Made by a program: the position numbers and the translations under genes. Below, in pieces: positions 35,903 through 47,691 of a DNA stretch of 64,000 nt; the stretch's first letter is position 1; each line of letters begins with the position of its first letter. The notes beneath the pieces were generated by a model. It ran no database searches, was not told where the DNA came from, and saw only the letters and a list, made by a program, of their open reading frames with translations. The DNA is taken from contig NZ_RQFT01000011.1 of the NCBI RefSeq assembly GCF_004769525.1, positions 434,001 to 498,000 on the forward strand, in the 5' to 3' direction. This stretch comes from Leptospira bouyouniensis. GTDB taxonomy: Bacteria; Spirochaetota; Leptospiria; Leptospirales; Leptospiraceae.

Positions 35903-36645
35903 GCTTTAGATTCTAAAAGCTCTTTTAAAAGTTTTGAACTTGGATGTTTTAAAATTTCTTTTGGACTACCTGATTCAGTAATCAAACCATCTTCTAATAC
36001 AAAAATTTCATCACACATATAGGATAAAAATCCTAAATCGTGGGAAACAATAAGCATCCCTATTTTTTCTCTTCTATTGAGCGATTTTAATTCTTCTGCA
36101 ATTTTTTTCTGAACTAAAACATCTAAAGCGGTTACAGGTTCATCCAATAAAAGGTATTCTGGATTGGCTAGAAGTGCCCTAAGAATTGCAAATCGTTGCA
36201 ACTGACCACCACTTAACTCTTGTTTCGTTTTACTTAAAAGAGAAATTGGCAAATCAAATTGTTCACAATAAAATTGAATTTTTTCGTTTTGTTTGTTGCT
36301 CTCTTCTCCAGTGAGAAAAAATTTCTTTTGGATTCGAATTGGTTCGAGTAACAAATCGCCAATGGTTCCGAAGGGAGAAAAACTGCCAAAAGGATCTTGA
36401 AAAACTGGCTGCAAACTGGGATAAAAACTACGACCAAGTGACAAACCCATCCATTCGATGGATCCACTCCATCGATAACCATCAGACTTAGAGAGAAGAC
36501 CAAGTGCCAACCGAAATAAAGTCGATTTTCCTGATCCAGATTTCCCAATGAGACCGGTTATTTGGTTTGGTTTTGCAGCAAACGATACATCTTTTAATAA
36601 AATCCGATTTCCTATCGAAACAGAAAGATTTTTGATATTAAACAT
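35857..36645 (-). CDS. oligopeptide-type ABC transporter ATP-binding protein, solitary
   Basis: A 262-residue ABC ATPase of the Dpp/Opp/Nik group: Walker A GKSGSGKST (about residues 34-42), Q-loop QPVFQDPFGSFSPF, signature LSGGQLQR, Walker B LLLDEPVTALD and switch His in VSHDLGFL. The QDPxxS..P loop is typical of the OppD/OppF class. No permease or binding protein lies next to it, so its partners must be elsewhere. It diverges from mvaB. Confidence 0.88.
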   Translation of the reverse strand: MFNIKNLSVSIGNRILLKDVSFAAKPNQITGLIGKSGSGKSTLFRLALGLLSKSDGYRWSGSIEWMGLSLGRSFYPSLQPVFQDPFGSFSPFGTIGDLLLEPIRIQKKFFLTGEESNKQNEKIQFYCEQFDLPISLLSKTKQELSGGQLQRFAILRALLANPEYLLLDEPVTALDVLVQKKIAEELKSLNRREKIGMLIVSHDLGFLSYMCDEIFVLEDGLITESGSPKEILKHPSSKLLKELLESKAHSFGGVTSSSESSN

Positions 36646-36719
36646 ATCTTCCTTTTGATAAAATCATTGATTTCTCAAATTTCCAAACAACCGTAATGAT
36701 AAGGGGAAGGAATATTACA

Positions 36720-37619
36720 TTGGAGAAAGTCAAAATCACAGAAGTAGGACCAAGAGACGGATTACAAAATGAAAAAACCATTTTCTCTACTCAGGATAAA
36801 TTTGAATTCGTTAACCGTCTAGTAGAATCTGGTGCCAAACACATCGAACTCACTTCTTTTGTGAGAAAGGATCGTATTCCACAAATGGCAGATGCAATTG
36901 AACTTTCCGCAATGGTATTGCCAAAATATTCAAGTGACGTACAATTTTCTTGCTTAACTCCTAATACAAAAGGTTATGAAGCGGCAAAAATTGCAGGGTT
37001 TAAAGAAGTAGCAGTGTTTACCGCAACCTCTGAATCATTTACAAAAAAAAACATCAACATGACTGTGATGGAAAGTTTTTCTTCCTTCCAACCCATATTC
37101 GATTTTGCAAAAACAGACGGAATCAAAGTAAGAGGATATATTTCAACCGTTGTTGCCTGTCCTTATGAAGGTAAAATCCAACCAGAAAAAACACTGGAAA
37201 TCGCTGAACGACTCTTAGATGCAGGGGCTTATGAAATTTCCCTTGGTGAAACCATAGGAGTTGCTGTTCCAGATGAAATAGAATCTCTCCTCGAGGTCCT
37301 TTTGAAGAAAATCCCTTCTTCTTATCTCAATTGCCATTTTCATGATACTTACGGAATGGCAATTGCCAATACCAAACAAGCTCTTAGTATGGGAATTCGT
37401 AGTTTTGATAGTTCAGCAGGTGGACTTGGCGGTTGTCCGTACGCAAAAGGTGCAGCAGGCAATGTTGCCACAGAAGACTTGGTATATTTTCTAACACGGG
37501 AAGGGTATGATACAGGCATTAACCTTGAGGAACTTGTAAAAGTAAGTCAGTTTGTGGAATCAAAACTGGAAAGGAATTTAAATTCAAGAACATATATAGC
37601 CAAAAAAAATGTCGGATGA
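36720..37619 (+). CDS. mvaB: hydroxymethylglutaryl-CoA lyase
   Basis: A 299-residue HMG-CoA lyase that splits HMG-CoA into acetyl-CoA and acetoacetate, the last step of leucine breakdown. The TIM-barrel shows EVGPRDGLQNE at the start, metal ligands in CHFHDTYGMA and the active-site Cys in GGLGGCPYAKGAAGN. The TTG at 36720 is preferred because a strong AAGGGGAAGGA sits 8 bases before it; an ATG at 36696 precedes that sequence. It overlaps the next gene by 11 bases. Confidence 0.93.
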   Translation: MEKVKITEVGPRDGLQNEKTIFSTQDKFEFVNRLVESGAKHIELTSFVRKDRIPQMADAIELSAMVLPKYSSDVQFSCLTPNTKGYEAAKIAGFKEVAVFTATSESFTKKNINMTVMESFSSFQPIFDFAKTDGIKVRGYISTVVACPYEGKIQPEKTLEIAERLLDAGAYEISLGETIGVAVPDEIESLLEVLLKKIPSSYLNCHFHDTYGMAIANTKQALSMGIRSFDSSAGGLGGCPYAKGAAGNVATEDLVYFLTREGYDTGINLEELVKVSQFVESKLERNLNSRTYIAKKNVG

Positions 37620-38505
37620 TCTTTCTCTTTTAAAGATCAAATTAAACCAATTAATATCCAAATACAAAAACGTATCGTATTTAGAAACTGATCCTATCTG
37701 TTTTCCAAAACGGTATAAAAATCCACTCGATATTGAAATTGTTTCAATTATCTCCTGTTTGTTTGCTTACGGGAATGTCAAAAATATCAAAAATTTTTTA
37801 GATCCAATATTTAATATGATGGGTGCGTCACCATATGAGTTTCTTTCTCAACAAAGCTCTTCCTTTTCAAAATTTCTACAAAACCTAAAAGGATATCGAT
37901 TCCAAACAAAAGAAGATGTGGTTGTATTGTTTTTAACCTTACAAAAGATCCTGCGCAAAAAAACCAAACAGTCGCCTATTTTCGAATCCTATTTTCTAAA
38001 TTCCAAAGAATCATTTGAAAAGAACTCATCCATACAAAACTTCCAAAAAAAAATAGAATCAGAAATTTTGATCACAGCAAACACCAAAGAACTTACTTAT
38101 GGATTACAATTTTTAATCGGTAAATGGAACTCGAAATCTCCTAAAAAGAGGATTTCCCTTTTTTTACGATGGATGGTGAGAAACGAGTACCCCGATTTTG
38201 GTTTGTACAAAAAAATCAAAACCTATCAGATCCCCTATCCCATGGATGTTCATATCCAAAAATTAAGTAAAGTGCTCGGAATTCATAACCAAAAACAAGT
38301 CCAGCTAAACGATGCATTTTTACTGACTGAATTTTTTCGAAATATCAATGCCGTTGATCCGTTGTTATACGATTTTTATTTGACTAGAGTTGGAATTATA
38401 GATCGATGTAAAGGTCGTTATGAAGAGAAAATTTGTAATGGATGTGAGTTGAAGGAGGTTTGTTTGGTAGTGCCACGGGGAATTGAACCCCGATTGCAAG
38501 GATGA
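37609..38505 (+). CDS. TIGR02757 (DUF2400) family protein with a Cys-rich end
   Basis: A 298-residue protein of a family without a proven role. The C-terminal half has a segment PYPMDVHIQKLSKVLGI resembling the helix-hairpin-helix glycosylase motif PVDTHVxRxxxRLGL of endonuclease III, followed by Cys267-x8-Cys276-x2-Cys279-x5-Cys285, close to the Fe-S loop of that enzyme. An Fe-S-bound DNA-glycosylase-like fold is therefore inferred. The last 13 codons run antisense through tRNA-Glu, so the final residues are dictated by tRNA sequence. Confidence 0.8.
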   Translation: MSDDLSLLKIKLNQLISKYKNVSYLETDPICFPKRYKNPLDIEIVSIISCLFAYGNVKNIKNFLDPIFNMMGASPYEFLSQQSSSFSKFLQNLKGYRFQTKEDVVVLFLTLQKILRKKTKQSPIFESYFLNSKESFEKNSSIQNFQKKIESEILITANTKELTYGLQFLIGKWNSKSPKKRISLFLRWMVRNEYPDFGLYKKIKTYQIPYPMDVHIQKLSKVLGIHNQKQVQLNDAFLLTEFFRNINAVDPLLYDFYLTRVGIIDRCKGRYEEKICNGCELKEVCLVVPRGIEPRLQG

Positions 38506-38539
38506 AAACCTTGTGTCCTAACCATTAGACGATGGCACC
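38465..38539 (-). tRNA. tRNA-Glu (anticodon TTC), CCA encoded
   Basis: The reverse complement forms a cloverleaf with acceptor GGTGCCA/TGGCACT, anticodon stem CAAGG/CCTTG closing loop TTTTCAT (anticodon TTC) and T-arm with GTTCAATTC. Discriminator A is followed by an encoded CCA. It lies downstream of tRNA-Lys on the same strand. Confidence 0.95.
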
Positions 38540-38555
38540 GTATCTAGAACGTTTT

Positions 38556-38652
<97 letters not shown>

Positions 38653-38663
38653 TTCTGTAGCCA

Positions 38664-38691
38664 AGAATATCGAACCACCTTTCTCGGTCAA
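38664..38691 (-). promoter_or_regulatory. promoter of the tRNA-Lys/tRNA-Glu unit
   Basis: On the minus strand TTGACC (38686-38691) and TATTCT (38664-38669) are separated by 16 bases, and the -10 lies about 12 bases before the mature 5' end of tRNA-Lys. Confidence 0.6.
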
Positions 38692-38729
38692 CAACTACTT
38701 AAAAAAAAGATCGTGAACTCCCATTTTTT

Positions 38730-41037
<2,308 letters not shown>

Positions 41038-41159
41038 ACCGGGATCTCGATCACCCAAGAAGTCAGATTAGAGAAATCCTGGATTTACGCAATCAATTGT
41101 AAAAATCGAATAGACAAATCGAAACTTTTCAGTACGCTGATGTCGGTTTAGAGGCATAC

Positions 41160-43178
41160 ATGACAGAAAAAGAAGCCACTTTGGGACGTTGGCACAAAGA
41201 ATTTTTTGAAAACATTCACTTATTTGTAAAATCCGGTCTTTCGGAATTAGAAGCAAAGTCTATTTTAGAAGAATTTTTAGTTTTATCACAAGCCACACCC
41301 AAACCCAAGGTGATGGAAATTTTCCAAGAGCCAGAACGCCTAGAAGAGATCGGAGTGTATACTGACATCCGCCCCGAACCTCGTGACTTTATGTTGAAAT
41401 TCCTTGATCCCATCATGAAAAAATTCAAGGTCGAAGGAACAGAAAATTTAAAACTCCTTGATGGCATCATTGGCAAATACCCTGTCACTCTCATTTCCAA
41501 TCACTTAAGCCACTTAGATGCTCCAGCAATTTTTACATTACTTTATAATTCAGGTCCCGAAGGGCGTAAAATTGCAGAGTCGCTCGTATTCATTGCGGGA
41601 CGCCTTGCCTTTGAACCAGACTTCACTCGCCTCGGTCTATATATGTTTGGGACATTACTCGTTTGTTCCAAAAAAGACATGGCAGACAACCCTTCTCTTT
41701 CGGATGTGATGACAAAGATCAATATGCGGGCATTTCGGAATTCCCAAAAATTGCAGTCGGATGGAAAAGTTATTTCGATCTTTCCCGAAGGCACAAGGTC
41801 ACGTGATGGTAGGCTTATGCCATTTGTGGACACAGTGTACCATTATGTGGCCAATAAAGTAATCTTACCAATTTCTCTAGAAGGTACAGAAAAAATTCTT
41901 CCAATCGAGGGCCTGCTCTTCAACCAAGCGGTTGGAAAACTAGTAATCGGCAAACCAGTGTTAGTAGGCGAATTAACCAAAAAGGAAATGGAAAGTTTCC
42001 CTTCACATATCGAACAAATATCCTTTCCTGGTACAGGAGACAAAAAACAATTTATCATTGATAACTTAGCACTCCTTGTGGGCAGTAACCTCAACAAACA
42101 CAAACATGGTACATATCGTAACTTGTATCGTGGAGACGTACGAGAAACAAACCAACTCATATCACTTCCAAAAAAACCAGATGAACATGTAGTGATCATT
42201 GGTTCTTCGAATATGTCCGTGGCTTTTGCTTGTATCCTTGCCAATAAAAATGTAAAAGTAACCATTTACCATCCTGATTCAGATATGGTAACCCGAAGTA
42301 ACGAAGAAAGACGGGACATCATTCACTATCCAATTTATAAACTTCCTCCGAATATTGAGTTTTCGGACAAACCTGAAATTTTGGAATCAGCGACATTATT
42401 TGTCCAAGGAACCAATCCTTGGGAATTCGATGCTGTTTATTCCAAAATCAGAACTTACTTACAAAAAAACAAATCCCCAATGGTAAATGTTATCAAAGGA
42501 TTCACTGGATCCAAAAAAGGACTGATCCTAGAAGACTTAAATGAATTACTTCTTATCGAAAGAGATCGCCTTGCTGTTGTTTCGGGAGCTTGTTACCCAG
42601 ACCAAATCATGGAACGAAAAATTTCGGGATTCGAAATCTCTGCTTTCGAAGATTCGCTCATTCCGAAATTAAAAGAACTTCTATCCAGTAATTATGTTTT
42701 CACAAGACCTGCGATCAACTCAAGAGACACAAAAGGTGTACAACTCGGTGGAGCGCTCAAAACGATTTATGCCCTTGCAATGGGACTCGTAGAAGGATAC
42801 TTTAAACGAGAGTTAGGTGGAAACGTAGACAATACCCTTTTCCATTTGAGTAACCGATTTTTTAATGAAATGGTTTCCATTGGAGTTTTACTTGGTGGCG
42901 ATCCGACTACATTTAATGGTTTGTCGGGGATGACAGATTTTATGTTGGCTTGTTTTGGATCTGACACAAGAGATCGAAAGTATGGTTATGACCTTGCCTA
43001 TGGAACTAGACCAGAAAAAATCACAAATGGTTTTTATGGATTAAAGGTGTTACCAAATCTCATCCAACTTGATGAAAGAAGGCATCCAATCGTTACTTCT
43101 GCATACAAAACAGTCATCCAAAACGAAAATTTTGATCTGGTGGCAGAAGAGTTACAAAAACAATTGGCTAGAGTTTAG
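41160..43178 (+). CDS. fused glycerol-phosphate acyltransferase and GpsA-like dehydrogenase
   Basis: A 672-residue two-domain protein. Residues about 80-300 form a PlsC/PlsB-type acyltransferase with His115-x4-Asp120 in NHLSHLD and the phosphate-binding FPEGTRS (208-214). Residues about 340-670 match NAD(P)-dependent glycerol-3-phosphate dehydrogenase: VVIIGSSNMSVAFA (Rossmann loop), NVIKGF, QLGGALKTIYALAMG with Lys535, NGLSGMTDF and TRDRKYG. One chain would thus make glycerol-3-phosphate and acylate it. The Rossmann glycines (GSSNMS for GxGxxG) and the SRN motif (TRD) are altered, so the dehydrogenase half may be inactive or changed. Both domains are in one frame without a break. Its end overlaps the kinase gene by 11 bases. 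Confidence 0.85.
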   Translation: MTEKEATLGRWHKEFFENIHLFVKSGLSELEAKSILEEFLVLSQATPKPKVMEIFQEPERLEEIGVYTDIRPEPRDFMLKFLDPIMKKFKVEGTENLKLLDGIIGKYPVTLISNHLSHLDAPAIFTLLYNSGPEGRKIAESLVFIAGRLAFEPDFTRLGLYMFGTLLVCSKKDMADNPSLSDVMTKINMRAFRNSQKLQSDGKVISIFPEGTRSRDGRLMPFVDTVYHYVANKVILPISLEGTEKILPIEGLLFNQAVGKLVIGKPVLVGELTKKEMESFPSHIEQISFPGTGDKKQFIIDNLALLVGSNLNKHKHGTYRNLYRGDVRETNQLISLPKKPDEHVVIIGSSNMSVAFACILANKNVKVTIYHPDSDMVTRSNEERRDIIHYPIYKLPPNIEFSDKPEILESATLFVQGTNPWEFDAVYSKIRTYLQKNKSPMVNVIKGFTGSKKGLILEDLNELLLIERDRLAVVSGACYPDQIMERKISGFEISAFEDSLIPKLKELLSSNYVFTRPAINSRDTKGVQLGGALKTIYALAMGLVEGYFKRELGGNVDNTLFHLSNRFFNEMVSIGVLLGGDPTTFNGLSGMTDFMLACFGSDTRDRKYGYDLAYGTRPEKITNGFYGLKVLPNLIQLDERRHPIVTSAYKTVIQNENFDLVAEELQKQLARV

Positions 43179-44988
43179 GAAGGGAAACAGTAAAAACTGT
43201 ATGGCCAGGTTCAGATACAAACCGAATTTGGCCTTTGTGCCTTTCTTCTACTGATTGTTTTACAATCCCGAGTCCAAGCCCCGTACCTTCTCCCTTTTCT
43301 TTCGTCGTGTAGAATGGTTCAAAGATACGCTTTTGCACTGGCATAGGGATTCCTGGTCCGTTGTCACCAATCGACACTTCAACATCAGTTGCTGTTTCTT
43401 CTACTTGCACTGTTAACTTCCCTTTAAAGTGCATTGCTTGAAGTGAATTATAAATCAGATTCGTCCAGATTTGAATGAGTTCATCAGGATACCCCATTAT
43501 CATTGGGTTTGCATTATAAAGTCGTATGCATTCAATACCGGATTTCATTTTGTTCTGGTAGAGAGTGAGAACCGTTTCAATGCTATCGATGATATTTGTT
43601 TGGATTTTCGCCAAACCTCGGTCCATCCTTCCGTAGTTTTTTAGACTATAAACTATTTTAGAAGTACGTTCCACTGCCAGTCGTATGGATTCAATACTTC
43701 GTAAAGCATTGAGTTCATTCAATATAATGCTTAGTATCGGTGTATTCTTTAGTTTTTCTACAAAATTCGTATTTTCTAATATATAATCAGAAACTCCCAA
43801 ATCCACAATCCGATCTGCCAAATCATAAGGTGTATCGATATTAGCTGAACTAAACAATGACTCCAAATTTTTTTTAATTTTTCGTGTCTCTGAAAAACTA
43901 TGTGTTTTAGGTTTTACTTGGAAAAGTTCTGTGATCCAACGAATGATCTCTTCTGCATCCGAATCGGAATACTTTCCCATACAGTTTCGAATTTCCAAAA
44001 GCCTTGGCCCAAAATCTCCTAACTTGTTTTGTAACTGTTCACTAAATGCAGAGATTGCTGCGAGTGGATTGTTAATTTCGTGTGCAACACTTGCAACTAG
44101 TTGACCGAGAGTAGCCATTTTTTCAGATAGAATCAACTGATCTTGGGTCTTTTGAAGGTCTTCTAAGATCCGATTCAGCTCTTTTGTCCGTTCCTTAACT
44201 GCAAACTCCAATGCCTCTTTATTTTGTTTTGATTCCGTGATATCGATAAGAATGGCAAGCAAAGTAGACCTTCCATCATGGTTCAGAATGGTATTACCAG
44301 AAACGACATGACGAATTTCACCTGATTTAGTGCGGACACTTGCTTCCATTCCCGTACTCCAACCCTTCTTTTGGACTTCAGCAAGTAAACGTGCCCTATC
44401 AACTTTGGTGATCCATATATTTAAATCATGTGAAGTGCGACCTATGATCTCATCTCGGTTAAATCCAATGAGTCGACAATAGGCTTCGTTTACATCATCG
44501 TATCTCCCAGTTTCTGCGTTTGATAAACTGACAGCAGCAGGATTTAATCGAAAGACACTTTCGAATAATTCTTTGCTTATTTTTAGCTCTTTTTGAAGTG
44601 CGTGCGCAAGTTTTTCCTTTTCTTTAAAAACTGTGATATTTTGTCCAGCACTGAGTAAGTATTTGCCTCCTTCTACAATTTTTCCACTAAACAAAATTGT
44701 CACGGTATCCCCTGTTTTTGTCACAAGTGGTACTTCGAAGTTTAATACGAAACCATCGGCTTTTAATTTTTCCAAAATTACATCGCGATAAGAAAGATCA
44801 GAATAAATTCCTAAATCAATCGTCGACTTTCCGATCACCTCTTCTCTACTTCTACCTAGCCATCGGCAATACACTTCATTTGCTTCCACATACAATCCAG
44901 TTTGAATGTCTGTAATCGCCATGCCGATGGGACTCTCTGCAAAAGTCGTATGCCATATTTGATCTGAAATAGGAAGTTTTGGTTCCAT
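43168..44988 (-). CDS. PAS-PAS sensor histidine kinase
   Basis: A 606-residue cytoplasmic kinase without membrane segments. Two PAS domains (about residues 10-125 and 138-253) are followed by a coiled coil (255-290), the phospho-acceptor region MATLGQLVASVAHEINNP with His303, and an ATPase domain with N box NLIYNSLQAM (510-519), G1 DNGPGIP (542-548) and G2 GTGLGLGI. About 100 residues (325-430) separate the His helix from the second dimer helix SIRLAVERTSKIVYSLKNYG, a large insertion. No response regulator is adjacent. The PAS ligands are unknown. Confidence 0.9.
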   Translation of the reverse strand: MEPKLPISDQIWHTTFAESPIGMAITDIQTGLYVEANEVYCRWLGRSREEVIGKSTIDLGIYSDLSYRDVILEKLKADGFVLNFEVPLVTKTGDTVTILFSGKIVEGGKYLLSAGQNITVFKEKEKLAHALQKELKISKELFESVFRLNPAAVSLSNAETGRYDDVNEAYCRLIGFNRDEIIGRTSHDLNIWITKVDRARLLAEVQKKGWSTGMEASVRTKSGEIRHVVSGNTILNHDGRSTLLAILIDITESKQNKEALEFAVKERTKELNRILEDLQKTQDQLILSEKMATLGQLVASVAHEINNPLAAISAFSEQLQNKLGDFGPRLLEIRNCMGKYSDSDAEEIIRWITELFQVKPKTHSFSETRKIKKNLESLFSSANIDTPYDLADRIVDLGVSDYILENTNFVEKLKNTPILSIILNELNALRSIESIRLAVERTSKIVYSLKNYGRMDRGLAKIQTNIIDSIETVLTLYQNKMKSGIECIRLYNANPMIMGYPDELIQIWTNLIYNSLQAMHFKGKLTVQVEETATDVEVSIGDNGPGIPMPVQKRIFEPFYTTKEKGEGTGLGLGIVKQSVEERHKGQIRFVSEPGHTVFTVSLPKL

Positions 44989-45033
44989 AGTTTTAGGAGG
45001 TTAGAATCTAATGGAATTTTTAAAATTGGCAAT

Positions 45034-45070
45034 AAAAAAACCTACTTAAGTTGGACTTAAGTAGGTTTTT
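45034..45070. terminator. strong bidirectional terminator at the end of the ribosomal block
   Basis: CCTACTTAAGT pairs perfectly with ACTTAAGTAGG around TGG, with an A tract to the left and a T tract to the right. On the minus strand it follows rplQ by about 32 bases and closes the superoperon. Confidence 0.92.
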
Positions 45071-45101
45071 CACCACGAAATTCGTGTTAGCGGAGGAAAA
45101 A

Positions 45102-45620
45102 TTATTTAGCAGCAGCTACTTTTTCTTTTTTGACCTTTTTAGGTTTTTCTTCTTTTTTAGCTGGTTTTTTCTCTTCCCGTTTCGCTTTTGATTCAGCTTT
45201 TAACTCATCTTGAGTTTTGCGATCCACAAGCTCCAGAATCCCCATTGCTGTGTTATCAGAAGGACGGTTTACCAAACGAATGATTCTTGTGTATCCACCC
45301 ACTCGTTCTGCATATCGGTTCGCAAGGTCTTTCAAAAGTTTTGTAACGATTTCTTGGTCTCCAAGATGACTATAAAGGTATCTTGTATTGTGAAGGATCG
45401 CAGCATTTTTCTTTTGTTCATCCAAATTTGCTAAGTTAGCATCTAAATTCTTTTTTGCTCTTGTGATGATTCGCTCTGCATAAGAACGAGCCACTTTTAA
45501 CTTTGCCACAGAAGATTCAATCCTTTCATGACGAAGTAAAGAGACTACCATATTTTGGATCATAGCTTTTCTATGATCTGCGGACCTATTGAGTTGTTTA
45601 ACTTTATTACGTTTATTCAT
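45102..45620 (-). CDS. rplQ: 50S ribosomal protein L17
   Basis: A 172-residue L17. The conserved core ([40 protein letters not shown]) takes the first 125 residues. A tail of about 45 residues rich in Lys, Glu and Ala (for example [17 protein letters not shown]) follows, longer than in most bacteria and probably disordered. It is the last gene of the block, one base after rpoA. Confidence 0.97.
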   Translation of the reverse strand: MNKRNKVKQLNRSADHRKAMIQNMVVSLLRHERIESSVAKLKVARSYAERIITRAKKNLDANLANLDEQKKNAAILHNTRYLYSHLGDQEIVTKLLKDLANRYAERVGGYTRIIRLVNRPSDNTAMGILELVDRKTQDELKAESKAKREEKKPAKKEEKPKKVKKEKVAAAK

Positions 45621-45621
45621 C

Positions 45622-46599
45622 TTAAAAATCTCTCATACCGAACGAAAGTCCCATAGAGGAAAGTTTTGCTTTTAACTCTAACAAACTTTGTTCGCTGAAA
45701 TGTTTTGATTTAGTCATTTCGTCTTCTGATCTCTTCACGAGTTCACCAATGAAGTCAATTTCCAAACTACGAAGAACGTTTGTAGACCGAACCGATAACT
45801 CTAATTCTTCTACATGTTTAGATAATGCTGCTTTTAATTTTTCATCAGCTTCATCCAACTCTTCTTCTTCTTCTTCGATTTCCTCTTCAAAGTTTATGAA
45901 AACAGTAAGGTGGTCTTTTAGGATTTTTGCTGCCTGGGCAACTGCATCTTCTGGAGAAACGGAACCATCTGTCCAAACTTCCATAGTCAGTTTTTCATAA
46001 TCAGAACGTTGTGCAACACGAGTTTCTGATACTTCGAACAATACTTTTTGGATTGGTGAAAATATTGAATCGATAGGAATTGTTCCTAAAACTTCAATAT
46101 CTTTCTTTTTATCTTCCGCAGGAACGTAACCACGTCCTCTTTGGATTTCCAGATCCATAATCAGATTCGCATCCTCATTTAGAGTCGCAATATGAAGGTC
46201 TGGGTTCATGATTTCAATAGAAGAGTCTACTGCCAAATCAGCAGCACGGAAATAACCAGCACCTTTAAGTTCCAAGTGGATTACTTTACTTGCTTCTTTG
46301 TCTTCAGGCTCGTATTTGATTCGAACTTGTTTTAAGTTAAGAATGATACGAGTTACGTCCTCAGCTACACCTTCAATGTAAGAGAACTCGTGTGAGACTC
46401 CTTCAATCCGAATCGCGGAAATCGCTGCACCTTCAATCGAAGACATAAGCGTACGTCGAAGGGAGTTTCCAATCGTAGTACCAATTCCTCTTTCGAAAGG
46501 TTCTGCAACAAACTTACCGTAGTTTGGTGTATTCACATCAGTTGTGAATTCGATTTTTTTGGGTCTTTTAAAACCTTTTAATAAATTCTTTGGAGACAA
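45622..46599 (-). CDS. rpoA: RNA polymerase alpha subunit
   Basis: A 325-residue alpha subunit. The N-terminal assembly domain shows [20 protein letters not shown], and the C-terminal domain with [20 protein letters not shown] contacts promoters and activators. The linker between them contains a very acidic run ([17 protein letters not shown], about residues 236-252), unlike the neutral linker of E. coli. It lies between rpsD and rplQ, the usual alpha-operon order. Confidence 0.97.
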   Translation of the reverse strand: MSPKNLLKGFKRPKKIEFTTDVNTPNYGKFVAEPFERGIGTTIGNSLRRTLMSSIEGAAISAIRIEGVSHEFSYIEGVAEDVTRIILNLKQVRIKYEPEDKEASKVIHLELKGAGYFRAADLAVDSSIEIMNPDLHIATLNEDANLIMDLEIQRGRGYVPAEDKKKDIEVLGTIPIDSIFSPIQKVLFEVSETRVAQRSDYEKLTMEVWTDGSVSPEDAVAQAAKILKDHLTVFINFEEEIEEEEEELDEADEKLKAALSKHVEELELSVRSTNVLRSLEIDFIGELVKRSEDEMTKSKHFSEQSLLELKAKLSSMGLSFGMRDF

Positions 46600-46624
46600 T
46601 GTCGTATCCTTCTTCTCTAAATTC

Positions 46625-47257
46625 TTACTTCGAGTACAACTCTACGATTACCTGTTCTTTCACAGGGATATCAATATGCTCTCTTGTTGGAAGTGATAAC
46701 ACTTCTCCGGAGAACTTGGTATAATCCACACTGACCCAAGAAGCAGTTCGATTGATTGCTTGGGCTAGTTTGATATTTTCTTCGATAAACGCAGATTTTT
46801 GGAATTTCTCACGGATTTCGATTTTATCACCAACATTCACACGATAAGAACAAATATCCACTCGGTGACCATTCACAAGGATATGTCTGTGTGCCACAAA
46901 GTTACGAGCTTGTCTTCTAGTAACAGCAAAACCCATACGATACAGAACATTATCCAATCTTCTTTCGAGGAATTGGAGTAAGTTCTCACCAGGAATCCCT
47001 GGAGTGTGAGATGCTTCTTCAAAGTATCTACGGAATTGTTTTTCTAAAACACCGTAAGCGCGTTTTACTTTTTGTTTTTCACGAAGCTGTGCTCCGTATT
47101 CAGTGATCTTTCCTTTTTTCTTTGGAGGAAGACCTGGTGGGTACTTTCTCTTTTCAAGGGAAGATTTTTCTTTATGTAATGTATGACTATTTTTGAGAAA
47201 GAGGTTAAGTCCCTCTCTTCTCATCAATTTAACAACTGGACCTCGGTAACGTGCCAT
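46625..47257 (-). CDS. rpsD: 30S ribosomal protein S4
   Basis: A 210-residue S4, a primary 16S rRNA binder and in E. coli a translational repressor of the alpha operon. The S4 RNA-binding domain is visible as [26 protein letters not shown] with [11 protein letters not shown]. The N-terminus lacks the zinc cysteines, so this is the zinc-free form. It is followed after 25 bases by rpoA. Confidence 0.97.
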   Translation of the reverse strand: MARYRGPVVKLMRREGLNLFLKNSHTLHKEKSSLEKRKYPPGLPPKKKGKITEYGAQLREKQKVKRAYGVLEKQFRRYFEEASHTPGIPGENLLQFLERRLDNVLYRMGFAVTRRQARNFVAHRHILVNGHRVDICSYRVNVGDKIEIREKFQKSAFIEENIKLAQAINRTASWVSVDYTKFSGEVLSLPTREHIDIPVKEQVIVELYSK

Positions 47258-47266
47258 ATCTAATTC

Positions 47267-47680
47267 CTACACCCTTCTTCTTTTTCGTGGTCGGCACCCA
47301 TTGTGCGGGAGCGGAGTTACGTCTTTAATAAGTTTGATTGAGAGACCTTTTGTGGTCAAAGAACGAATGGCAGATTCACGTCCAATTCCAGGACCTGAAA
47401 CCATCACATCCACTTCTGATAATCCAGCTGCTTCAATTGCTTTGTCAGCTGCATTGGTTGCTGCCACTTGTGCAGCATAAGGAGTGGATTTTTTGGAACC
47501 ACGGAATCCCATCATTCCAGAAGAAGACCAAGAAAGAACGTTTCCAGCCATATCCGTAATGGATACGATTGTATTGTTAAACGAAGCTTGGATATAAACC
47601 TTACCCCGTGGAACGTTTTTCTTTTCTTTTTTCTTAACCTTTTTGGTATCTTTTTTATTTTTTGCGTCTTTTTCAGCCAT
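47267..47680 (-). CDS. rpsK: 30S ribosomal protein S11
   Basis: A 137-residue S11 with conserved [20 protein letters not shown] and the C-terminal [18 protein letters not shown]. An N-terminal stretch of about 22 residues rich in Lys and Asp precedes the core. It sits between rpsM and rpsD. Confidence 0.97.
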   Translation of the reverse strand: MAEKDAKNKKDTKKVKKKEKKNVPRGKVYIQASFNNTIVSITDMAGNVLSWSSSGMMGFRGSKKSTPYAAQVAATNAADKAIEAAGLSEVDVMVSGPGIGRESAIRSLTTKGLSIKLIKDVTPLPHNGCRPRKRRRV

Positions 47681-47691
47681 GGATTAGTCCT

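Noticed and set aside
36696..36719. ATG start of mvaB at 36696
   Set aside because: The strong ribosome-binding sequence AAGGGGAAGGA lies downstream of this ATG and 8 bases before the TTG at 36720.
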